A DNA stretch of 64,000 nucleotides. It comes from Saururus chinensis. Its lineage: Eukaryota > Streptophyta > Magnoliopsida > Piperales > Saururaceae. The notes under the pieces were generated by a model, which was not told the DNA's origin, ran no database searches, and was given only the letters and a program-made list of their open reading frames with translations. Position 1 is the stretch's first letter. Each line of letters opens with the position of its first letter. This document shows, one piece after another, positions 55,346-64,000 of this stretch. Location: positions 25,126,756-25,190,755 of the forward strand of contig CP141150.1 in NCBI GenBank assembly GCA_035235625.1, given 5' to 3'. Both the position numbers and the translations under genes were made by a program.

Positions 55346-55356
55346 CCCCCCCCCCC
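55337..55356. repeat. C20 homopolymer at the outer border of the Mutator-like arm
   Basis: Twenty consecutive C residues followed by AG and a run of A. The run starts exactly where the match to the arm at 18160 ends. Confidence 0.9.
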
Positions 55357-55429
55357 AGAAAAAAAAAAAGAAACATTACAAAAACAAATTATAGAGACAA
55401 GTGAAAAAAGGCTCATCTAACAAAGTGAA

Positions 55430-56728
55430 GATAAAAGAATTAAATAAGATAATTCTCTCAAAACTTTTAAGAAATGGGCAATCATTCAAGATTGTTTATT
55501 TAAGGTCATATGTATCATAGAGATGACTAGCTCCTTAGCTTTGCCTAACCAACAGATTTATGGTAATCTAAGGTATTTTTTCTTCCTCTATCAACTTGGG
55601 ATTTAAATTCCTTTAAGATATCTTTTCTAATTCAAATTTTAAAAGTTTTCTTCTTATTGCCTTGAATAACTTTCTTTGGTGGGGAGTTTAGTATATGTTT
55701 TCTAATATATGTGTCTTTGTCTTGAGGTTTACTATAGTATGAATTTATTTCTTTCATCTTCTTAGACTAATGCAATTTATGTTATGTTTAATGGCTTGAA
55801 TTTGTCTAATTAAGAAGAGCGTATTACTATCACTCTTATGATGTCCCTTCCTATATTTAGAATTTAGACTTTAATTCCTAGAAGGATTTTTAAGTTTTAA
55901 CACATTGTCAACTTATAGAGCAACCTTCCTAGTGTGTATGGGTTAGCTATGACAAACTTGGTGACATCTTTGGAACTAGTATAATTTGACTCTCTACACC
56001 CTAATCCTTGTTTATCACTACTATCTTATCCCATGCATAGAATTTAGTCCAACTTTTCTTGCCCAAAGATGAAATATTTCAATTTTATTGAGAAGCCTTT
56101 AATTTGCTTTTTAGATATTCAATCTTCTTCAAATAAGCCTTGTTTGTCTCTACTCTTTCATGAACTTTAATAATTTTATTTTGTGTAGAAGATTATTTTA
56201 ACATATTTGAAGACATTAACTTCTTCATTCGTAGAGACAAGTTTATCTTTTAAAGATCTAGATTTATTTCTCTCGCTCAAATTCACTCTTCAATGTTTCC
56301 ACCTATTTCTTTAGTTATTATTTATCCTCAGTCAACTTGAATTTGTCAATAGAAATTGATTCAATTGTCTCCTCATTAAATTTGACTAGTTTCTCTAACT
56401 TCTTACAATTTTTACTCAATCCAATGGCTTGTCTAAAAACACTTTCAACATCAAAATTCTCATCATCACTAGAAGAATAAGAACTAGACATAATGAATTA
56501 ATTAAGCAAAAGTAAACAAATTCAAACAAATACACCAAAATCACAAAAACATACCTTTTAGAATAATGAGCAAGTTTAAGCAAGGTAGACACACACTAGT
56601 ATGCAAAATCATATTAATAACATGAATTGAAAGCTAATTTAAAGCAAACTACCTCAGTAACACTTAAGAGTTTAATATCCATCTAGCTAGCTTAACGGAT
56701 CACTAGATTGCTCTTCAAACTTATACCA
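55430..56728 (-). mobile_element. Copia (Sirevirus-like) gag-linker remnant and leader, minus strand (broken)
   Basis: The minus-strand frame starting near 56493 reads MSSSYSSSDDENFDVESVFR and KKLEKLVKFNEETIESI. Lysine/glutamate/leucine-rich coiled-coil-like sequence follows, as in the spacer between gag and its zinc knuckle in Sirevirus-type copia elements. To the right, at 56711-56728, the minus strand reads TGGTATAAGTTTGAAGAGC, close to the copia primer-binding site TGGTATCAGAGC, placed right after an LTR-like TAACA end. Heavily broken. Confidence 0.5.
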
Positions 56729-57750
56729 TGTTAAAATAAGAATCAAGAGTTCGAGCCTCTATGAGAAGAAATTTCTACTAGGCAACAGAAACTAAATACC
56801 TGCACTTTTATTTTATCAAACCAAGCATGCAAAATACGCATGAACGCACAAGGATTTAATGTGGAAGACCCAAACTCAGTTGAAAAACTACGGTAGCTTC
56901 ACAAGGCCAAAGTAATGCACTAGTAAGCAATAACTTACAAGACCCAAGAACAACCAACACGCCTCTTTGACCCGACACAAATGAAAATATTTTTTCTTTG
57001 TTCCGCTCTCTTCATTATGGCCTTCAAGCTTCTCCCTCCATCAAATCTTTGAAGTTTTCCCTCTTTGTATTCCGGCTTATTCTTCTTTTAGAGACTCCAT
57101 CAAAGACTTCTTCTTTGATTATTTATCTACCTTTAATTTTTCTTCCATCATTCCTTGATGAAGAACTTTGCTACAACTCATCTTTTATTTGTGAGATTCT
57201 TTTCTTTTAATTGTGTGTCTTCATGAAATCACCATTAACATGAACTTAAAGCTTTTTGGGTGATCTCCTCTAGGAAAACAATGGAAAAAGAGCTTTCCTC
57301 TCTTCTCTACGATTTTTTAGGTTTTTCTCTCTTTATTTTCATGATTCCTTAGCTATTAAATAGGACATTAAGTCAGTTTAATCATTTGACTCCAATTAGA
57401 ATTTTTTTTTTCTTCTGAAAAGGCTTAAATTAGGTATCCATAATAGACAATGATCGATTGTTCACTGTTTCTATAGGGTACGATACTGCTAGCGATCGAT
57501 CCATCAATTAATAAACTCTCAACTTTGATTTACACAGAACTATTTCAAGTGGCAATTAATTGATTAAATAAGTGTATTTTGAAGTTATCGATGAATTAAA
57601 CAATATTTTTGATAGTTTTGCCCTTTTTACTATAATTCAGTCTAAAACTCCCAAAATCTTTTTGAACTGATCTAAATAATTTGTGTATGTGAGTGTACAA
57701 AATTAATCTATTTTACCTTCAACCCTCTTAATCTTCAACCTTGTTCAATA
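56729..57750 (-). mobile_element. Copia-type LTR-like region, minus strand; right end not resolved
   Basis: It begins TGTTAAAATAAGAATC immediately next to the primer-binding-site-like word, so on the minus strand an LTR ends in TAACA here. The right limit is a guess, because no matching terminus is clear. A GCGATCGATCC word lies near 57494. A 70-codon open frame (56998-57210, plus strand) has no recognisable motif. Confidence 0.4.
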
Positions 57751-58129
57751 AGAACATGTTTGCTTTATTTTTTAAATACCAATTCCAAATCTGACTCAAC
57801 CACAACTAAATCTAGTCAGATTCCTAAGAATAATTTCATACATGAAGTTTCAATATAGTTCTAATTAATGAAATTAGACAATTACAACACATATGTCTTA
57901 TATGTTTTTTCAAATAGGTCCTAGATGTAATTTCATGATTATTAAAATGTGTCAGATGTATTGTATTTAGATTTGTTTGGACAACCAAAACTATGTCCAT
58001 TCTGTGTGTTTTTAAGTCTTAAAAGTTTTATTAGATTAATTATGTGTCAAGGCAAATTTAGAATTAATTGACTTAAAAAATTGGAGCAGATGTATTCTAA
58101 AGATTTGACGTTGAAGACTTATTCAAAGT

Positions 58130-59110
58130 GATAGAGTTTTGAATAAAGAAAGGTAAAATTCACACACATATACACAAAAACTTAGGATTTTCATAGAAAA
58201 TACCTTATTTAAGTGTTGGGATAGGAATGAGACAAAATATACAAAAATCATAATATTGTTCAAAAGTGATCGATCATCCTTGAACTAAAGATTGATTAGG
58301 CTTCAATTCGACTTGATATTTTTTGACAAAAGGTTGAATGATCAATCACACTATTCAAATGATCGATCATACGCTTTAAGGTTTATAAACAAACATAGAA
58401 CAATCAATCACCATGTGGAACGATCGATAAATCTATCACATTGTTAGCTATCTTAAGTCAAAATGGTAGCAATTTCTTTCTAATTTTAATACCCCATCTG
58501 ACTTAGAGAGTTATTTAAGAATCTTGTGATGACGAATTAGGAAGAAGGAAGGAGGAATGTTTTAGAGGGACAATAGAGATATATTTTGCTTTTTTGTTCT
58601 ATCTTCACCTTCACATGAATTGAGAAAAAAAATTTGAAAGGTGAGAACTTTGATTCATAATCACTTTATGAATTAAAAGAGGAGTTTTGTGAGAACCACA
58701 TCACACCACACATAAGGGATTGCTAGAGCAAATTAAGAACTTTGGTTAGAGCTTCAACAATAGTCAAGAAAGACTTTTATTAAAGATTATGCTATTGAAG
58801 AAGAAGACTAAGATGGAATTCGAAGTCAAAAGCACCAAGGACTTTGGTGGCCAATACAACTAGAGAAAGACATCTAGGTTGTAACTTAAGTCTTGTAATT
58901 ATATCTTTATAGTGCAATGGTTTTAGCCAAAGGATAGGCTATGTAATTTTTCCCTAATTTGATTTTCATGTAAAAAAACTCATGTGTTGATTTTTTGGGT
59001 AAATGATTTATGTTTTGCACTAACTTTAGCTATTAATTTGCATTGCATTGAGGCCACATCTTGTAGCTAATTGTGTATTGAGGTATTTAGACTAGAGGCA
59101 CTAGCAACCC
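58130..59110 (+). mobile_element. Copia/Sirevirus-type LTR remnant, plus strand
   Basis: The order TTGTAACTTAAGTCTTGTAA, then CCAAAGGATAGGCTATGTAA, then TCATGTAAAAAAACTCATGTG, then GCATTGCATTGAGG-like sequence is that of the 3' half of Sirevirus-type LTRs. Upstream (58265-58440) it has repeated GATCGATCAT and AATCAATCAC words. Its ends are not resolved. It could be the partner or a neighbour of the minus-strand copia remnant to the left. Confidence 0.45.
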
Positions 59111-60346
59111 TCAACAAAGTGAAAGGTATTAAACTCATAATGATGATTGAAAAGAAAATTTTCATGTCTTCAAATTCTAACCATAGGCATCTTCATTATC
59201 ACAAGATAGTATATGCCTTTAAAAAAACGTACTATAGATGATAGTAGGCTCTTCCCAAATTCACTTCTCAGAAGTTAGCTAGTGAACTCGTCTAATTTCT
59301 TCAAAAAACACCACCCAAATGTAAAATGATTCTTCTACTAAAGCAGTGAAGTAGGGGAAAGTGACCAGCCCAGAGGTCCAGCCACAGATAAATTCTTTCA
59401 CCATTCCCAACCTTGATTTTGCAGCAAGTAGACATCTTATTTCTCATGACTACTATATACCTCCAAGAGAAAAAAAAAACAAGAAGTAGGGTTTGGAATT
59501 TCAGACTAGTCTATTTTATTTGGAAAGCTTAAAAGCTTGACTAGGGCCCATAAGACTATCTTGAACTTGAATACCCAATTGATGCTTTTGTATACTAAGC
59601 TTTGATCTGACACTAATTACTTAGTTAATGTTTTTTACGTTAAGTTTTTTTGTACAATTTACATTAAGTTTTGATCTTGTAAAGAGAGGATAACTTTGCT
59701 TATTACAGGACAAGAAAGTGTATATAATGATCAAAGACTTACTCTTCAAATCTAATTAACTCTCCCTTCCTCTCTTTCCCTATTTTTCTTGCACTTCTAA
59801 TATTTCCCTACATTTTTACCTAAAAGTATGACAAATTGCTGGTAGGTATGTAGCACTTAAAGTCCACCTAATAATATGTAGGCTTTTAAAATTGAATAGG
59901 ACCCCGTTGATATGCACCCAGCGCATATCAGCCGCATGTTGTGGGATGTAGGGTGGCAGAATAGCCATAGGATTCACATCCTGTGGCTGATCTCAACTAT
60001 TTCCAATTGAATAATTGTTTAAACTAAAATCTCCTTTGCAACAACACTTGACCCTAGGGAATATTGTAAAAGTCTCTATACTCAAAAGGAAATTAACCAA
60101 CATAAAATCAAAAATATCTAATGCAAATGTGGTGATTATAAATTTTATTATCTTTATACATGTAACCATACAATCAATTTTTTATGAATTTTATGTAATA
60201 AGTAAAACTTCACAAGGAACAATACTCCCCCTCTTTCCAATTTGAATAGGTGGCATACTCCTCTTTCCATGGGCAGTGGTCAAAATCCCCATGCATACAT
60301 AACTTACCTTAACTTGCTTCATTGTGCTCAGTAAGAAAATTGTATC
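59111..60346. other. Unassigned DNA; one short hairpin
   Basis: No coding family is recognised. At 59908-59930 TGATATGC and GCATATCA form an 8-bp stem with a 7-base loop. Just outside, ATTGAATAGG and CCAATTGAATAATT words occur about 120 bases apart, perhaps a decayed MITE. Confidence 0.35.
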
Positions 60347-60432
60347 CCCTCCATCCCATATTAATAGCTCCAGGTGAGAGGCTCATTCTTTTAAGCCAAA
60401 TATTGTGTCATATGAGACCTATATTTTAAATA
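60347..60432. mobile_element. Left end of a Stowaway-type MITE (partial)
   Basis: CCCCTCCATCCCATATTAATAGCTCC matches the end and arm of the Stowaway group seen at 29531, 29963 and 61133. No clear partner end was found before 61130. The inverted-repeat element at 60441 lies just inside it. Confidence 0.45.
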
Positions 60433-60440
60433 TTTTTTAA

Positions 60441-60996
60441 GGAAAAATTATATAAATAATATAAAAATAATAATTACCTAAATAACGGAGAGATAAAAAT
60501 ATTCTCCATAATCGTGTTTATTTTTGCCATGGAGCTGTCACTTGCACGGCTTTTTATAAAAAAATTTATGAGTTCCATCCTTCTGAATGACAAATTCATT
60601 TTATATAGTATATTGATTTTATCCTTCTACACTGTGGGAGTATACTTGAAGACCACTATTGTCAATAAATGTACTAATTTTATCATTTAGAATGACAAAA
60701 TACATAAAGTAAACTAAGGATGAAATCAGTATATTGTGAAAGTCTACTAATTTCATCCCTTAGAATGACAAAATCTGTGTAAAATCAATTTCGCTATTGT
60801 AAATAACGAAATCTATGTAAAATCAATTTCGTCATTCTAAATGATGAAACTCATAAAAAATATTAAAAAAAAGTCATGCAATCACCAATGCTACGCTAAT
60901 GCCTACATGGCGAAAATGAACACCATATTGAGAATTAAGTTTTTCTCTCCGTTATTTAGGTAATTATTTTTTTAATATTATTTATATAATTTTTCC
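60441..60996. mobile_element. Inverted-repeat DNA element, 556 bp, with 8-bp target duplication
   Basis: The left arm GGAAAAATTATATAAATAAT...TACCTAAATAACGGAGAGA is repeated in inverted orientation at the right end (GGAAAAATTATATAAATAAT and TACCTAAATAACGGAGAGA in reverse complement). The pairing then weakens but continues past GCCATG and TTTATGAGTT. The direct repeat TTTTTTAA lies at 60433-60440 and 60997-61004. It is non-coding. The 8-bp (possibly 9-bp) duplication and long arms fit a Mutator- or hAT-type MITE. The middle contains repeated ATGACAAAAT and ATCCTTC words. Confidence 0.75.
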
Positions 60997-61132
60997 TTTT
61001 TTAACTCCTTCCCCCCTATAGTATTTAATTTTTAAAAATGAATTAAAATGAACTAATTCTAAAAAAATAACACTTGATAAAAGACAATGATAGTGCAAAT
61101 TTTATGTTTATACTTTAATATATAGATATATA

Positions 61133-61328
61133 ATAGTCCCATTGTCTCATATTAATAGCACATTTAGAAAAAAAAATATCCCAATAGTAGTAAGTCCATT
61201 TGGTTCAGCTTGAGTACTTGAAAAAGAGTCTCAAATGCGACTTTCCATTCTCTTTGCTGTGGTTTTTAACTTTTAATAAAAATCACTCTTTTTCAAATTA
61301 AGCTATTAATATGGGACAGAGGGAGGAT
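61133..61328. mobile_element. Stowaway-type MITE, about 196 bp
   Basis: The left end GTCCCATTGTCTCATATTAATAGC pairs with the right end, reading CTCCCTCTGTCCCATATTAATAGC in reverse complement. TA words stand at both borders. Confidence 0.7.
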
Positions 61329-63149
61329 AAGAGTAAACATTATAAGTGTTTTTATTTAATTATTTATTTTGGCTAGAGTAGCATAGAATATATTAAGCTC
61401 AAAAGGAAAAAAACAAAGGATGAGCACAGTAAACACAACCCGTGCATCCACCATAAAAAAAACCACAATCATGCAGATCACTAAAATCCGAGAGCGTAAG
61501 CTACAAGCTGCGAAGCCAATCTCAAACTTGACAAGCCAATCGAAAATATAATAGAACCGAAAGTATGAAAAATGCTAAAACTTGTTGTAAACATCCCCCT
61601 TTTTTGTTCCCTTTCTTCGATTGTTTTCTCGCAGCCTTAAGAAACTACTGTTTTATAAACTGGCCCAGCCCGGCCTGCTGAACCGAGTTTGATGGGATCC
61701 GGTCAACTTGTTGGATCAAGTCATTTACCAGTCAAGCAGGGAAGTTTACCGATTGAAACGGATTTAACCGGACCCCTCCGGGTTAGTGGCTGGATCAATG
61801 TTAATAGACTGCAAGAAAGTTGATATGAATATTGTAATTGTTATGAACTTCCTCAAATGGGCTTCTCACATGAATTGCCAAAATATGAATGAGCCATGTC
61901 GGCGCCAAATTGGTGGTGACCAGTGGTGCTCATTTAAAATAGACACGGATAAATGGTTGTCCGTGTCCACCCCGGGTGGAGACCAGCTTCTTATGGGAGG
62001 CCCGAATGGATGGGGTTGGGATTCCCGCTTCACAAAAACTGAATTGATTTCAACTTCTCACCGAAGTTTGAATGGCACAGAATGAACGCTGGAAAAATGC
62101 TCATGCTTGAGCGACACTCGCTAATTAGCACCTCTTAACAGGCATGAATGGCAAGTGGGAAACCCTAACCATGGAAAAGGAGGTGCAGCTCAAATTGAAG
62201 GTCTTACGTTTCTTTCATTGGCTTGCCCAGTTGAGGAAAGCTGGCTTGGGCACTGGTTGAACAATTGCTTTGACTAGGATTTACCGGTTAGCCCGGCTAG
62301 GTCAATCAGGTTGTGGAACCTCGCTCCAACCATTTTGTATAAAAATCTGAAGTAGAAAGCATAAACAGATTTGGCAGCCTGGCATCAACACAAATGCTGT
62401 AATCTGCTTTATGGCCATACACCAAATAGACGAAATATATTAAGATACATTAAGCTTTCTAATGCGGTGATTAAAAAAAAGTAAATGGCGTTCATCCTTC
62501 AATTTTGATTAATGGGAAAATTGTAGACAGACTGGCACTCCTCCAAATTGAAAACAGGTTCAAAATTACATATCTACATTTTAACGAACATCTGTTTTTC
62601 CATGGCATGCAACCACCCTTGAAGATAAAAATTATTTTAAACCAAAAACAAAAATTTCTCTCCAAAAGTAGTACCCGTCTCTATAGCTCAACTCTACAGT
62701 TTCTCTCTTTTGCGCAGACCATAGATTATCATGACATAGATTTTAACGAATTCAACAAGCCATGTACAAGATATACAGCCTACAGATAACCTGCTGTGAC
62801 CTCATCATCTATGAATCCAAGTGGATGAGGGTTCATACTCAATAGAACATCATTATATCAGCTTCGATTAGATTCCATACTTTTGTTAGCTTTTTATGTG
62901 CAACATGTCGATTTATCCATTGAGTGAAACTGCATCCACCCCCCAATGACAATATCTGCAATGAAATTGGGTTAAACAATTAACTTCACCAAAAGCACAT
63001 TTATCTTATCCTACATGAACATTTCGACTGACCATTGGCAAACAATATTTACTTGATGAGCAATATTGAGGGTTTTTTTTTTTAGAAACATTCATATTGC
63101 CCAGTTCATGTAAGAGTTCTAACTTTCATACTGGCCAGTTCAGGTGATC
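61329..63149. other. Unassigned DNA
   Basis: The stretch 61660-62300 has higher GC and CCGG-type words (GCCCGGCC, TCCGGTCAAC, ACCGGTTAGCCCGGC), but no frame with a known motif. A 99-codon open frame at 61786-62085 (plus) is not recognised. A 94-codon open frame at 62505-62789 is also unrecognised. No gene is supported. Confidence 0.4.
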
Positions 63150-64000
63150 AGGGACATTGGCTGCCCAGATTTGCAGATCACTTAACTTGAAAAATGCATT
63201 TCCTCTCCTAGGTTTCACGTTCTTCATAATGGGAGCAGCTATGTATACTTTGGTAGAGCATGTGGATTGCATCAAGGATGCCCTCTCTCACCACTTTTAT
63301 TTTTGGAATGCAACCTTGACGGAGTTATCTAATTCATATCATGCTGACAGGAATATGTCTCCTAACAATGTCATTGACCTTCCTATGTCTCACTTGCTCT
63401 TTACAGATGACTTATTTATTTTCTCTCATGAAAATATTGGGTCAGCTTATCAAATTGGGGAGGTTCTTTGACTTTTTCACAATATGTCAGGTCTCTCTCC
63501 AAATCATAACAAGAGTTTGTTTCGTTCCCCAAGGGCTGTAACTTACAACACCAAATTCTGAAGTTTCTCAATATTTATGAAGGCACACTTCCCATCAAAT
63601 ATCTTGGATGCCCTCTCTTCATTGGATCCTTGAGGAACTCCATGTGTCACCACCTTAAAATTTCAGCATGCTTTACCTGGATTGAAAAAGAAGTTTCTTT
63701 CTTTGCTGGCTGCATCCAAACTTGTTTTAGAGAAGATTTCACCCTCTTAAATGGTCTTACTTGTGCTACCAATAAAGAGAAGGGAGATTTAGGAATTAGA
63801 GCCATCCATCATTGGTCTCTTGTGGGATTATCCAAATTATTTTGGAAAATTATTACCAATGAGGAGTCCTTGTGTGTCCAGTGGATTTATGCATTTTATA
63901 TGCGTCAAATCTACTATATGGGTTGTCTAAAAGGACCAGCAGTCCCATGCAAGGGAGAACATTGTTCAGCTTAGAGATTCTGTGCTTCCTGATATCAATT
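63150..64000 (+). pseudogene. L1-type LINE reverse transcriptase, 3' part, broken, runs off right edge
   Basis: The plus strand carries RT and post-RT motifs of plant L1 LINEs in the usual order but in changing frames. FGRACGLHQGCPLSPLLF (from about 63249) is in one frame. MSHLLFTDDLFIFSHE, with the F-x-D-D catalytic motif at 63400-63411, is in another. A TGA at 63469-63471 is followed in frame by FHNMSGLSPNHNKSLF. TLPIKYLGCPLFIGSLRNSM (near 63590-63650) comes next in a third frame. Then come FFAG- and GIRAIHHWSLVGLSKLFWKI-type sequence (63780-63850) and VQWIYAFYMR. At least two frameshifts, one in-frame stop and one internal deletion (between FFAG and the conserved W-region) are visible. The start of the LINE is not in the window to the left of 63150, so it looks 5'-truncated. 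Confidence 0.85.

Noticed and set aside
61786-62085. 99-codon open frame (plus strand) as a gene
   Set aside because: No recognisable domain, and the surrounding DNA shows no exon structure that I can support.

Overview
The window looks like nuclear DNA of a flowering plant. It is AT-rich and holds no intact protein gene that I can recognise. Almost everything identifiable is a transposable-element fossil of a type found in angiosperms: Ty3/gypsy elements of the Athila/Tat and Tekay/Del kinds, copia (Sirevirus-like) remnants, hAT and Mutator-like DNA elements, Stowaway-type MITEs, a plant L1-type LINE, a SINE candidate and a degenerate plant tRNA-Tyr gene with an intron. I cannot name the species. 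All family calls come from reading motifs by eye, not from database searches.

Layout. 1-1866 is the 3' part of a Tekay-type LTR with a 46-bp tandem array. 1867-4360 is a second Tekay-type LTR on the minus strand, inserted in a broken Athila-like gag-protease block (4361-7020) that ends in its 5' LTR (7021-8381). 8382-9888 is the tail of another long LTR. 9889-18159 is the quietest part: short MITEs, a SINE candidate, an RNase H-like remnant, a 46-codon open frame with a signal-peptide-like start, a palindrome-rich element with inverted ends, and a tRNA-Tyr pseudogene. 18160-18568 is one arm of a Mutator-like element. 18569-30714 is a minus-strand Athila-like element (3' LTR, 3' noncoding, late-ORF region, integrase, RNase H, RT). 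It is interrupted by a 3.25-kb solo LTR and by a 1.8-kb hAT element, and the hAT itself carries a 356-bp LTR-like insert and two Stowaways. 30715-47153 is a plus-strand Athila-like element (gag, protease, pol, 3' LTR) cut up by four LTR insertions. 47154-50932 and 50933-54072 are two more minus-strand Athila-like 5' ends. 54073-55345 is a giant hairpin Mutator-like element related to the arm at 18160. 55430-59110 holds copia-type remnants. 59111-63149 holds small inverted-repeat elements and unassigned DNA. 63150-64000 is a broken LINE running off the right edge.

How it fits together. The window records layered insertion. Where target-site duplications survive, the order of events is clear: CTCTTGAA flanks the hAT, CGAAC the 356-bp insert, CCTTA the 3.6-kb solo LTR, CTATG a 1.17-kb solo LTR, and TTTTTTAA a small inverted-repeat element. 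Solo LTRs outnumber element bodies, which indicates that LTR-LTR recombination has been active here. I found no convincing host operon-like or multi-gene system. The most interesting signals are structural: a 73-bp duplication flanking one LTR, a palindromic CGATCGATCG/TTCGAACG block shared by unrelated LTR lineages, and a Mutator-like arm that meets the same LTR family at both of its locations.
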